Positions 1 to 13,700 of a stretch of 64,000 nt of DNA are shown here, piece after piece. The position numbers and the translations under genes were made by a program. The notes below the pieces were generated by a model. The model did no database searches and was not told where the DNA came from. It saw only the letters and a list, made by a program, of their open reading frames with translations. The stretch spans positions 9,234,501 through 9,298,500 of the forward strand of contig NC_003280.10 of assembly GCF_000002985.6 (NCBI RefSeq), in the 5' to 3' direction. Every line of letters begins with the position of its first letter. Position 1 is the stretch's first letter. The stretch is from Caenorhabditis elegans. Lineage: Eukaryota > Nematoda > Chromadorea > Rhabditida > Rhabditidae.

Positions 1-1506
1 ACAGAAGAAGAGCAGATTACGTCGACCGAAGCTTCCATTCCAGAAGTTGTTACATTCGAAACTGCTACCCAGGAAGCTATGAATAATGATGAAGATCTAG
101 CTGTTGTTACAACTGAAAAACCATTTGTCCCTCCAACTTCTACCTCAGAAAATGTTAATATTGATGAAGAAGATTTGGATGCTGAATTGAAATCTGTAAT
201 GGAACAACCATCACAATTCACAGGATCATTTGCTGATTCTGATGCTCAAATTGATAATAATGGTGTCTATAGAGATAAGACTTCAAGCGAACAAAGATGG
301 ATGAATTCCATGGAAAAAATGGATGTGAAGCCTTCTGAAACTAAAAAATCAATCGATGAAAAACTAGAGGACCTCAAGACAGAAAACAAAGATAAATATG
401 AAATGTTGATGGGAACGAGTCAAGAATCCGATCCGGAAGTTGCAGTGGAAACTCAAAAACTTAAGAATAACTTGAGATACGGAGCAAAGGTTATTAAATT
501 CGACGAAGAAGCAGCATTTAGAAAACAATCCGAATTGAGAAGAAAGCCAGTTGGAGCAAAGAGAAGACCTGATCTGAAACCAGTTACAATTTCTTCAACG
601 AGTTATATTCAAAAAGCAAAATCATTCTTGGATGAGGTTAACGAAGAAGAGGAGAATGAAAACATTATTGAAACAGGTAAAAAATTGATTAAAAAATGAA
701 TTCAAAACTTCCAATCTAGTTGTTATTTCAGAATGCCAACAAGACGATGTTGATGTGTGGATCGCTTTTGAGAACAGCGCACAAGCTGAAGAATCAGAAA
801 ACGTTGATATCGATTCAAATGTTCCAAATAAAAGAGAGTGCGAGAAAATTTGCAAAGAGAAGGTACTTTTTTCATTATAAAAATCACCCAAATAACCATC
901 ATTCCAGAATTGCCGATCTTACACTTACTTCGAAAAGACTCACACATGTCACTTGAGCACCAAATCCGACGGAGTAACAATCAAAGCTCCACCTTCTGGA
1001 GATTTCACAGCTACTACATCCACAAAGTTCTGCTATCCAAGAACATTCTCAGTTTTCGACGGATGTTCCAACTTTGTTGCATTCCGTGATTATTCAGTGA
1101 GAATTGAAGCAGTCGAAGAATTCAATGATTTACCAAAAGGATACGATGGAATGCAATTATGTATTGAGTTGTGTGTTTTGTCCACCAAATTCACATGCAG
1201 ATCATCAACATTCAATCCAATAACTGGACAATGTAGACTGATGACTGAAGATTCCATGACAAGCCCAGATTCTTTTGAATATGATGAGTTCCAGAAGGCA
1301 TTGTACTTTGAAAATGGATGTACAAATGCTGAGAATGAGACTCCAGGCTCTTCTGATAGAAACGTGGAAATTGTTGAGGTAAAGCCGAAGAAGATGAAGC
1401 ACAGGTAAGATGATTTCCGTTTCAATATTTTTTTTTTGGTTTCAATAACTAAAAAATGAATTTCAGATCAATTAAGATAAAGAAGATTCGTCGTCGTCGT
1501 CACTAG
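1..1506 (+). CDS. PAN/Apple-domain protein, 3' part (5' end outside window)
   Basis: Exons 1-676, 732-862, 908-1404 and 1467-1506 join in phase and give the last 447 residues; the frame is open to base 1, so the start lies upstream. The first ~225 visible residues are acidic, Thr/Ser-rich and low in cysteine, like a linker. Two Cys-rich PAN/Apple modules follow. The first contains ECEKICKEKNCRSYTYF and ends in CHLS. The second runs from CYPRTF to ENGC and contains LCIELC and CRSS. The tail is basic and ends IRRRRH. PAN modules bind protein or carbohydrate outside cells, and worm proteins of this kind are often cuticle or matrix components; the role here is inference. No transmembrane segment is visible in this part. 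A cleavage/polyadenylation AATAAA lies near 1684. I do not recognise the specific gene. Splice phases agree at all three junctions. Confidence 0.85.
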
Positions 1507-2162
1507 ATCATCCATATGTTCTCTAGATGTTGTTTGTTTCCATTCATAATTTTCAATTTCTGATTTCCGATTTTTTTTCAATCTTCGCTACAGGTGCCAT
1601 TGTACATTCCTAATAAGTATTAATAATACCTATTTTAATAATTTGTTTTGATCTGATCAAAGAATTTTATGTTAATTTTTTACAATAAATTATTTTTTGT
1701 TGTATAAACTGACAAATTCAACATTTTATGAATTTTTCAAATAACCAGCATCGGATACTTTTCTGACTTGTTAAAATAGCAGAGAAATAGTTTGATTGAA
1801 CCCAAAAAGTCTGAATGAGACAATAAATAATGAGATTAATAGTTTTCAATCAATTCATCAAACATTGCCCTAATATCAATTCATTTATTGTCTCTACCGG
1901 AACATGACAGTCATCCAGTGCAAATGGACAAAAAAACAATGTTTGCCGGTTCTCGTTCTTCTAAATTTCCAAAGTCTTTGGAATGGCGATGATGACCAGT
2001 CCGAATTAGCGCTCAATCTGGAGCCGATGATCTGTTGTGTCTACAGACTTCCGAATGCACTACCCGCAACTCTTTGTGGCTCATTTTGTGCCGACGGATA
2101 CTAGAGTGACACTGGCCTAACGAGGTGAGACGGACAACGGCGACGCCATCATTTGAACCAGG
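1507..2162. other. 3' UTR and intergenic DNA
   Basis: This holds the 3' UTR of the PAN-domain gene, with AATAAA near 1684, and then unassigned sequence. An unusually GC-balanced patch at about 1900-2160 contains a 66-codon ORF (1904-2104), but it has no splice context or recognisable motif, so I do not call it a gene. Confidence 0.5.
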
Positions 2163-4978
2163 ATGGCCAATAAAATTTTAGATTCTAGTATTCAGGTTGG
2201 TTTGATTTTTTCATTTCTTTTAATTATGTTTAGTTCTACATTTTAAATTTTGTGTGATTAAAGTGTAATAATGACACATATTTTTTATCAAAAACTATTG
2301 AATTCTTTTTACAATTTTTCAGCAAAAAAAGTTTATTTGAACATTCAAATCAAGATTTTAATGATTTTAGAAGACCTAAAAGGCATTAATACTTTACATC
2401 AACTTTTATACAAATAATGCCATAATACTGTAGGATTACTGTAGTGAATAATTTTAAAATTGTTTGGTACGGTTTGTGCAACTGCAAAATAATAAATGCG
2501 GTCAGTAAATTGGCTCACCGGAATCCAACAATTTATCAAGCATATACAACTGTATTTCATGTTTTCTCGAAATTCAAACTTTGACCTGTTGAAGTCATCG
2601 ATCAAATGTTTTCTCCTTCAAACTTTTAAAGATTTTATCTTTACAATAATGACGCCATTGGGCTGGAAATGCAACTGGTTCAGGTTTTAAAACTCTTTAT
2701 TTTACATGAAACCCTATTAAAATGAGAAATTTGAAAATTGGTGATATTTGAAGTTCTAAAGAATTTGTTCCAACCTTCCACATACTATTGTTTCAGAATA
2801 ACCAAAACTTGGGAAGTTTGGAAGATGGCAGTGGTTTTGAGAAAATTGAAATGAAGGAGAGAAGCGGCGATGCTGAAAAAGGAAACTTTGAGAAGAAAGA
2901 GAAAAAAGTTGTACAAATTCAGGTAAGGCTACTAAAAAGATTCATTCCAAAGATAAGGTTCGTTTTGTGGGAGGTGGACAAAATAACTGGATTACTGTAA
3001 GAAATGCAGAGATGCGGAAACAATTCATGATGACTAAAAATTTGTATAAAAAGATGCTGGCGTTGTGCCAGAGTGCAAAATTTAATGATTGCTTTCAAGT
3101 CAATTTTCTTGGGCAAAAATTTAGCAAGAAGTGGGTGGAAAAAACTGAATAGGCTTGGAAGATTTTGACCTCGCAGTTTTTTAACCCTAAATAGCCTAAA
3201 CCTAAACATTTTCTCACACGTGTTTCCCAGTCGTTTACTAATTTGTTATCAATGTCAACCCCAATAACATGTGTTCAGAACATTGGATTTTCCTTTTTCA
3301 TACTAACTTCATTAGTGACTAGCATAACAGGTATGTTCATCCTGTCAAACATTTGTCAAAACGTATCAAATAATTCTAAAAAATCATTGTCTCTAGAAGT
3401 GTATATCATCTTTTGTAACCCTCCATCTTCAACCACTGACGCCTATGAACTATTTCGAGTGTAAATCTCTTGTCTTTTTTTTTGTTTCTTCTTCTTCAAC
3501 TAATGATTATTATCTCTTATGTTATATATGTCCAGTTGCTGACTGAATTCTCGATATTTTTGGCATTTTACCTCCCTTTTTGTAGGTTGATGGTTTTGAA
3601 CTTGGATTGTCTTACAAGTAGATGGTGTTTACCGCTAAGATGCAAAGCTTGGTGTTTGAATATTTTTTCAAAGAGTTGTTGTACAAACATTTTGTATCTC
3701 TGTGTAATTTTCAGATAAGAACGATGTAAAAAATCAAATGATTTCATTCACGCTCAGTTTTATTAATTTTAGAATTAAAAAAAAATTTCACCTATTATTC
3801 CTCTCACAGAAACTGTTTTCCCATTCCCATTCTTCAAAAAATCACAATGGTCACAATTCTTGGATTAGACACAACTTTTCATCGTAGTTCTTAGTGGTTA
3901 TTGTCATCATTTTTTATTGAATTTACATATTTCTTCTGTAGTAATCTGAAATAATCTGTTGTAGAGGGGACATTGTTGGAATTTTGATTCCTACCTTCTT
4001 CACATTTTCGGCAATATTTTAAACGTTCTATTTTTGTTTAAAATCTATAAGTGTACAGTTATCAAAAACTACGAAGATTCAAAACGTAATTGTACAAATT
4101 TAAAGTATTTTTGGAAACAATTGATTAATTGATGAACGTGAATATTGGGTTCTTCAGTCGATCTATTGAATGATCAAATAAATATTTTCAAAACTATTAA
4201 ATATTAACAATGGTTGCTTGGCATTACAACACGCAATTAACTTCATTTTGTAATCGATTTTCTCAACATGAAGTTTCTAGTCTAAAAAGGGTGTAGCTCT
4301 GAAAAGTTAAAAACGCATGACAAATTTGTTATAACAGTTTAATTTAATTTTTTTCTTATCTTGAACAATTATTTTGTTGATTCTTTGCATATTACTGGAA
4401 GTAACAACGAAAACTAGTTATACTATTTGAAAATTAATTTCAAGAAAAAAGTTAAAATTACTTTTCCCAATACCTCTTTTTTGTCTTCTCTCCTTATCCT
4501 CTTCACATACTTAATCACTTTTCTTCGTCTTTTCATTCTCTTAAAATATGATCAGTATTATCATAGATACATACTACTACGAGACCGAGAAGGAGAAAAA
4601 AAATGAAATTTGATAAAGAGTTGTGAGTGCCTTCTACATTCCGATTGAACCATTTGAATTCAAATTAAAAGAAAGGCTATCAAGGATATTGGATCGAAAT
4701 ATTAGAAATCTAGAAGAGCCCGAAAAAATGGATGAACCTATGAATGTATTGCACTGTGATGGACCACTTCTTGTTGCAGCGAGTAGGAAAAGTACATTGG
4801 TTGAAAGAAGGGTAAGTCTATTAACATGTTTACCTTCTAATATTGTGAATACTAAATTTTTTTAAATTGAATTTTACTGAACATTCTTAAATTACCTGAA
4901 AAAATGGAATAGCTATCAAATTGGAAATATTTTCAGTTCTATACTATTGCGATAAATGAATTCTTAGAGTATATCTGA
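2163..4978 (+). pseudogene. Exon-like fragments, possible degenerate or unresolved gene
   Basis: Several plus-strand pieces look coding but do not assemble cleanly. They are: 2163-2195 (ATG to a phase-0 GT donor, MANKILDSSIQ); 2797-2922 (good TTTCAG acceptor and GTAAGG donor, both phase 0, Lys/Glu-rich); about 2958-3152 (open frame with GGGQNNWITVRN ending in TAG, but reachable only by a ~35-nt intron with a weak acceptor); 4617-4811 (KERLSRILDRNIRNLEEPEK, then a phase-0 GTAAGT donor); and 4937-4978 (TTTTCAG acceptor, 13 codons, TGA). The 4617-4811 piece has in-frame TGA and TAA just upstream and no good acceptor, so a start at ATG 4729 giving a 41-residue product is one option. It could be one or two small genes or a decaying gene. 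No family is recognised. Confidence 0.3.
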
Positions 4979-7726
4979 AAATCTCGACTTATTTTCAATT
5001 TAATTTCAAATAGTTTTTCATCATTGTAAAATAGTTCTTTGATGTTTAGTGTCTTCCACTTATCGAACATGAATCAAATAATTTGTTTATATACGAAAAT
5101 AATTTTGGAACAAATAACTTGTTGCCTTATTATTTTATTTTTGAGCTGGAAAAAAACTGAAAAATAGTAACAATTTGATCTGAAATTTTAATGCTTTGAA
5201 ATGTTCCTTTTTAATCGTATTTGTGATTTTTAAATACTCTTTTTCTTGCAATACATATTATCGCGTAGTCTATATTTGCTCGTAACTCTTATCAATTTCA
5301 ACTCTTTACATATTTTCTTCTTTGACATCATTTTTTAATTGCATAGTGTTCTTTGACATTTTGCTTTCTTGGTGCAAATAATTTATCCAAACAAGGACAA
5401 AACAGATTTGTGGACATGTACACAGTATGAAATATTAGCTTTGTATTCCAAAGTTTTTTATTTCAAATGTTAGTTTCCAAAAATTATTATTTTTATAGTT
5501 ATACTGAACCAACTTCTAAAACATTATACTGAACCAACTTCTAAAACTATTAAACTCTTATTAAACGTTAACATTGGCATTGGCTTCTTGCAATATTGTG
5601 TTCTAAACTGTTTGAGGTTTTTAGAAAATACTTATTTGCTTTCCTGTTACGTTGTGTTTTTCAGCTTCAACCAAACCCTTCTCCCCAACCATAACACAAG
5701 TTTCAAAAATACAACTTTTCTATAATTAAGTCTATAAATTTTCTCCAAGTTTTCACATGTCTCACGATCATATGATTGATACGACCGTGAACTTATGAGA
5801 AGATTTATAGTGTCAGAATGATCTACAGTACATTTCAAAGTGCATTTGACCACCGGGTCTGATAACATGTTTCAAGGGAAACTTTTGTGAACTTGGAATC
5901 AATGACGTGAATAATATTAGCTTCGGAAATTATCGTTTTTGAGCTTTGGGGCGAGTATGTAACCTAAACTTTAAAAACTAGACAATTTTATTGAAGTGTT
6001 AACGTTATTGGTGAAGTTGGACGCTTTTCAAAAATACTAACAGTAGTAAATAAACATGTTTTTTCGAAACTATGCAATTCAAAATACTTGGAGTTATTAT
6101 CGGCTAACTAATTAATTATTATGAAAAGATAATTTGAAGAATTTTAAAGCATAAAAAAATAAAATCCCAAAATAATAATGTTTAACAAGGGCCAAAATGT
6201 AGAATGAATAACTAACCATACATGTTTAACTTCCTCGATGAGTTCACTTTATTATTAGAAATTTGAAAATTGAAAACTTCCCTGTACAAGGATCAACTGC
6301 AACATTATAAGGAAAATCAGAATACCTTCGAAAGTTTCAATTAACTGAAATAAAAAGATTGATTACAACTTCCAAATGACCGCATTCCGGTTCCATACTT
6401 TGGTCGAAAGAACACCATATATTTTTCTGCCCAAATCAAATATTTGTAAAGTATTTCGGAAGAAACAGAGTTTTTTGGACCAACTTGGTTAATAAATTAC
6501 ACGAAAAAAAACGAAGGAGAAGATGACAATGAGAAGACCGCACCCAAATGTCCCGTTCTATTGTCTTTGTCGTTGTAAGTGTCAGTGAAATGATATTTAT
6601 GATAACAATTAGGTAAATTATCCTCTTGAACTTATATTGAAAAACCAAATATTTCGAAGATTATTGTCAAACTGTGATTCATCTTTATGGAATGTACTAA
6701 AATTGCGAATACTCATCACTAGAAAGCAATTTCTTTTACAAACTTATTTTTTTGGAAAAAATAGTATGAGAAATATTTTTTAAAAACTTGAACTTAAAAA
6801 AGGCAAAGTTTTGAGTTTGAAGTATGAAAATTACCGAGAGAAGTGGCGTAACATAGCTCTATGTATTTTGAATAGAATTTGCGAAATTGCCAAATTTCCG
6901 CATAGTAGGAAAAACTATTTATATAGTGCCATTTTTTGAGCTTTTCCTTCTGCGTACCATTTTCTCAACACTTCAATATTTTGGAAAACTTCCGCAACAC
7001 CAAAATCAGGCGGTTTGACTGGAGTATAGAGAATCAAACTCCGGAAGTTCGACTTAATCCGGTTTGCTGGCGACAGTCTGATTTTTAGAATATATTTTTA
7101 CACCTGAATCGCGACTATTAAAAGGTCGTTAACGCTGATACACCCTCTCAACTTTATCAATTTTTATGCCAAATACTATGCAACTTTAAAAATATTGAAT
7201 TCGCTTTTTTTTCAATTCAATCTAATAATTTCAATTGATAATAATGAGAACACCTGACAAGAAAAGATCATAAGATTCTGCCTACCAGTGACACGAATCA
7301 TCTGATCCAAAAGTCGAATAAACATGAGAGACAGGCGAAAATGAGAGTCCGAAAAATACACGAAAAAGGGAATTCCTCAGTGATATGGATAAGTCTTCAA
7401 TGATTGAATCTTGCCCCCGACCTGTCGCTTATCACTCATCATTTGGGTTCTTTTGGCGCTTCTCATATCGATTGAAGATAGCTATTGGTATAGAAAATTG
7501 GACACCAGATTCTTCATATTCCTATTTCAATTCTACGTCTATCGAAAGTTCAAGATCTCTCTCACTCACCCCTACAACTGATTATTTTACCTGTGTTCTT
7601 TTTGTGTGGCGCCTGCTGAGACAAAAGTAGTTCTTATTGGCACCGCCCATTGAATGTCAGACGTTGGTTTGTCGTCTAAGACGTCTTCATCTCGGTCACC
7701 TCAACCGACGAAGAACACACTGAACA
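4979..7726. other. Intergenic region
   Basis: AT-rich intergenic DNA upstream of the SLC33A1-like gene. ORFs here are short and lack splice signals or a coding look. It contains a 25-bp tandem duplication (5499-5547). Promoter elements for the distal first exon at 7727 presumably lie near the right end, but I recognise no specific site. Confidence 0.5.
5499..5547 (+). repeat. Two-copy 25-bp tandem duplication
   Basis: The unit containing ATACTGAACCAACTTC occurs at about 5501 and again at about 5526, an exact period of 25 bp over nearly two full copies. It is non-coding and probably a recent local duplication. Confidence 0.85.
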
Positions 7727-10700
7727 ATGACAGCTACTGTCGGACCATTTGATTTAAGTGAATCTGTTGAATTTGATTCTACTATTCATCCACATCCATC
7801 ACAATGCACAATTGTATCGATGCAGGAAAAACAAGAGGAAGAGGAAAAGAAATGGAAAAAGAAGAAAAAGGTATTGTTTCTTGGTTTCTATCTTCTTTTT
7901 TAAAAGTCATCATTCTTGATGAATTCTTGTCTAGATTCAAATTGATAAGCGCTTTTTTGTGATCGATTTTGTCGCTTTGTCACTTACTGATTAGTATTTC
8001 AGTTTCAGCAGCTTTGAAGCTTCAACATCCTATTCATCATTTTTTTGGATACTATTACGATATCATATACTTTGTTTCTGCTGAAAACCTAGTAAAGCCA
8101 CATGGACCGATAGGTCTCGCCGCGAGAAATTGAGCATGCAGAATTACATGTTGCCATGGGTCCCGCCACGATTATTATTGCGCCAATCCTATTCATTTTT
8201 CCACAGCTTAACAACCCATCATTTTCTTCCTTGAAATCAAGATGCCAATGTTGAAATTTTATTCAAAAATAATCGCTTTCCTTATCAAATTAGAAATTCT
8301 TAATATCTTATCATGTTCCCTCAAAATATCCATGAGAATTTTTGGATTTGGATTATTTTTTCCAGTCTTCCGAAAACTTTCACTTTTTTACACATGTTTT
8401 AAATATTCAAATAATGTGTACATTAAACTTTTGAATACATTCTTGCAATTTTCAACTTTGGTCGTAATTCTCTTTTAAACTTCCGCGCAAAAACCAACAA
8501 CGATGCTCCGTTCTCCCTGTGGCACGTGTTGTTTACCGTAAATCGACACAAGTTTTTTTCGGTTTTTTGCAACGTGTTCGTGAATTTTATTTATTTTCTC
8601 CGACTCGGAAGATGTTTTTCGCTAAAAGAATAAAAGAATTGCATTTTTTGTGTATTTGGCTACAAAATGATGTCTCTGACGCCTAGTTTCTCCGATGTTT
8701 AACCTACTTTTTTCATATGTTCTTGTTCTCACTCCGCTCCAACGTTTGTATTCTCTGCGCTTTCTGTTTTATTTAGCGAATTACTTTAAATTAGTTCCAG
8801 AGGCTTCTATGAGTTTCACATACATCGATATTGATAGCGAAGTTGAGAGCACTGGTCAGTAAGATTTTTCTTGAGTTATTTCATTCAAAAAAGCAATTAG
8901 AAATACTTTGAAATATGCGCATTTTTCTATGTTTCCCATGAAATAACTATTTCGAGTACATTTCTCAATCGATTTTTCGTCTCAATAGCTGAAAAATCTC
9001 GATTCTTCCTTCTTCAGCGATGTCAGAACGTGTTCGTGCAAGACATAAGAAGCGTGTTCCTCACACTTCAGAAGATGTAATGGCTTTTGAGCCAGATGTG
9101 GATTTTTCGACCGCTGGAGGACATTTTCCACGTGTCTACCTGCCACCGGAGCACGAACGGAAATATAGTGATGATGAAGACGATGGAGAATATAATGATG
9201 AAGATTTCGCTCATTTAATACCGGATCCTGTCAGTTTTTACTAATACTTGGACTTTAACCCTCATGAAATGGACTAAAAATTTTAAACTATTCAAATACT
9301 TCATAAACATTAAAGATTTAAAATAGCAGCAATTAAAAATTTCAAGTAACAGATTTTAAAAAAATCAGATATTCAAAAATTTCTCATTCTCTTATATTTC
9401 AGAACGTGGACCCCAATGCAAACTGGTTCAAACGAACACATGACACACTTAAAGGAGATATCTCATCTATATTGTTACTCTTATTCTTATATCTTCTTCA
9501 AGGAGTTCCGCTCGGATTAATCGGAGCTATTCCATTGTTATTATCCGGAAAACATGTATCATATGGATCACAAGCTATTTTTTCATTTGCATATTGGCCT
9601 TTTAGGTATGTTATAATCAATTGGATGCGCAGCACAAACGTTTTTTTTTCAGTTTGAAACTATTATGGGCTCCAATTGTCGATTCAGTATTCTCAAAACG
9701 TCTTGGAAGAAGGAAATCATGGATGGTTCCATGTCAATATCTTATTGGAGCATTCATGCTTTACCTTTCCTATAAAGTTAATGATATTATGGGAGATAAT
9801 GGAGGATCACCAAATGTCGTGTTTCTGATGCTCATCTTTTTACCACTCAACTTCCTTGCAGCTACACAAGATATTGCTGTGGATGGATGGGCATTAACTA
9901 TGCTTTCAAGGTGAGTAGTTTTTGAAAAACTAACTAAAAAATGAAAATTCGTTTTTTCTTTACGGAAAAACGTATGAAAATTCGCCCAAAATAATGTAAC
10001 CGGAAAATAAATAAAAAATAAAAATAATTATTTCTATTTTTTCAATGTTGAAAAAATTTTTTAGAACAATATATAAATTTATTTAAACATATTTATTCGG
10101 TATATTGGAACTTTTTTTTTCTGTCGTTTAGGGTTCAAATTCATTCGATAAAAAACATAAAAAAATAATTTCTTCCAATTCTTGGCTAAAAGTGATTTTG
10201 TATCAAAAACTTGTTCTGTTCAGAATACCTTTGATCAAACTTCCATGTAGCCCTAAGTAAACAAATAACTTTTCAAGGGCAAGTTAAGCCATGCTTCAAT
10301 TAACTGCTATTGATCAATTTAACAAATTAAATTTCGGAAATCGAGTAAAAATTGCAAAATTTCGTTGCAAATTAAAGTTTATGTTCTGTAAAAATTGTTC
10401 AAAATGATGGGGATCAGGACTGTTGCAAAAAAATTAAGACCAAAAAACAAGTAATGTTTCGGTCGAAATTTGGACCAAAAAACAAAAAAAAATCAATTTT
10501 TGATTTCAAACGGGACAAAACGGAAATTTTTCATAAAATATTAAAAATTGAATGAACGGAAGGTTTTTTGTCCTTTTTTTGTCTAACTTTTTGCTGAATC
10601 AGTGTTTTAATTTATTTTTTAGTTTTTCTTGGTCTCAAAAAACCAAAAAATATGTTTTTCCCAAAAAAAAAAAACAGCCCTGATATGCAAAGAAAAAAGA

Positions 10701-13700
10701 TATTAAAATAATTTTACTTATTTTCAGGAAAAATGTTGGATATGCCTCCACTTGTAATGCAGTAGGCCAGACTGCAGGATATTTCCTTGGAAACATTGTT
10801 TTTTTGGCTCTCGAATCTCCTACATTTTGCAATGATTTCCTGAGATCAAAAGAGAATTACAAAGATACTGGAATCATCGACCTAGCAGGTAGATTTTCGT
10901 TTTCATCCAATTTCCTCGAAGGGAAAACTCATAAAAATCGGGTTGCGAGTTTCCGATTCCAATTTTAGTCCGTTTTTTGTGAGAAATTGGTGAAATGACG
11001 TTTTTGGCGAGCCCCTTATGGCAGAAAGTTGGGGCATTTTAAGGGTTCCCCGGGGAGCTAATAGAATGAATTTTTTTTGTTTTTGGTTGGAAGATAAAGA
11101 GAAAAATGAAAGATATATAAATTGAAAAATTGAGTGAAAATTCGAAAAAAGTCGTATTAATTGAATATAACTGTAGAAAAATAATTTTTAAAAATCTGAA
11201 TTTTTTCAGTTTTGCAAAATTTAAAAAAATCATAAAAAATACTATAAAAAATTTTACAGTTAAATTTAGTTATTATAGCCCAATATCTTTAATTTTAAGC
11301 TAAAATTCCCCACTTTTAAGATAATTTACAACTACCAATTAAGGTTGTTTTCTGTTTTATGCATATTTTTTTATAGGAAAACTCTAGTTTAAATTAATTT
11401 TAAATCAAGTTTTTTAAACCTTTCATTTCAGCCACTAGACATTACAACAGAGCGTTTTTGAAATTAAAATAAAACCGCAAAAAATCACAAATTTCAAAGA
11501 TTTCGACACCTCATTTATAGCTTAAAAATCATTCATGCTTCAATTATGATCACTACATTGCCTCCTAACATGTCCTTCCAATCCAATAATATGTATCGAA
11601 CAGCATCATTTCGCACGATGTGTTCTTGTATTGATCATAGACAGCACTCATTCCATATCCACCCCGTTCGCTTACAATTACTGCACTCCACCAGAATCCG
11701 AAACGTTCTTCTGCTTGTTGTTTGAGATATCTGAAATTGTGGTTTCGGGTTTTTTTAAAGTTTAATGCACTTTAAAAAAAACATTTAGACGTAACGAAAG
11801 GTTCTCGGCACATTTCGTATGCTCTAAACAGGTGAAGTTGAGGAAGTTATAGTCAAAAATCACGTTGAACTTTTCTATGAGTCTACGTGCTAAAAATAAC
11901 ATTAAATTTGAAAAGTAATTAGAATAGTCTCGAACTAAATTGGAAATCCCACTTAGCATATTTTTTTGGATATCTGAATTTATCGATGCACCATGTGCAA
12001 CCTCAACTCACTTTGCCTGATAACTGTATTGGTGTGGGTATATTCCAACAGTCTCTAACACCAACTCCCGTAATTTCTCCGATTTACAATTGTCGTGTTT
12101 CGCTGAAATTTTTTTTCGATTAAGGTATTTAAGGTATGACCCGACAGAACTTACCCCTCATTGCCATAGCTGAAAGAACAGCAATCAATAGGAATACGGC
12201 AGCTAGTCGTGTCGGCATACCGATGATGACACAAGTAAGGAGGAACAACTAAAAATGATTGAAATGGAGAAGGACGGGGGTTTCCTCTTTCTTTCTTTTT
12301 AAAGAATTTTTAGAGAAGCATAAAAGTAGAGGGCGGGACTTTACTCTGAGATTTTCGGAGCTCTTTCTCTTTCTCTCTTTCACCCACACCGAAACCCAGA
12401 GATACTTTTTCTTTTCGTCAAGTTTTTTGTTCTATTTATGAGATGCACCCACGCCGCACCAAATCTATTTCGGAAGAATTGAAAGATGGACTGATGTGAA
12501 CAAAAAAAAACAGAATAGACACAAAGTAAAATAAACGCGCGTCAATGAGGAAAAAAGTTTTATCCGTGGGTGGATTTGATTTGAATGATGTATCTTGGGG
12601 ATTCCCGATGTTCTGGAAGTGACGGGGGATACCAGAAGATGGATTCTATCATAAACATTAACCATCTTAAAACCTTTCATTAAGTATTGCAAATATTGGC
12701 AGAACTAGCGGATATTTAAAATAAAACTACTACAATAAAGTGACAATTCCAAAAATAATAATTTTTGAGTTCTAGACGGTTGTGGGGTGTTCCCATTGCA
12801 ACTATGCATAACAATAATAATCTCGCCTTCGCCTTCCAATTGTTTATACCGCCTGAAATCAATACCAATTGGTCACTCGCATAAATTTTAATAAATATCA
12901 AAACAAACAAAGTGGGGAAACCCTACTAGATTTCGGGGAACAGGAATTTTACTTTCTCAAAATTATATCCAACTTTTCAGGGTATGTCTTCTTCTGGGGA
13001 TGGGTATTCATTGTTACCACAACATTGGTACTCGTTCTGAAGCGTGAAGTTGACAAGTCAGTGCCATCGAATCAAAACAATGGAGAAGTTGTTCCAGCTG
13101 GAGAAGAGGATGAAGAATTGGAACTTGGAGTTGCTGAATCGTATGCCGTATTGTACAAGATTCTCAAACTGAAATCAATTCATTATATGGTCGCAATTCT
13201 TCTTACTGGTAAACTAGCGTTTGCCGCTTCTGATGGAATGACCAGTTTGAAATTGATCGAAATGGGAATTCCAAAGGATCGGCTAGCAGGTATTGGAGTT
13301 TTCCTGACACCAATGCAAATCATGTTACCATGGATGATTGGAAAATGGACCGCTGGGCCTCGTCCATTGAACGTATTCCTATTGGCTTTCCCATACAGAA
13401 TTTTCATTGGAGGAGTCTTTGCTGCACTTGTTTGGTGGACTCCACATTTTAGTCTTCCCGATGGAAAGTTTGAATACTCGGTTTATATTGTTTGGATTAC
13501 CGGATACATTTTCCATCAGGTAGGAAAAATCAAAATATTTTAGTAATTGTAAAATTATAAAATTTTTACAGCTTGCCACATACTCGATGTTCGTCTCAAT
13601 GATGGCATTCATTGCTCAAATTTCTGATCCTCGAATTGGTGGAACTTACATGACCATGTTGAACACTCTTAACAATTTGGGAGGAAATTGGCCGGTTACT

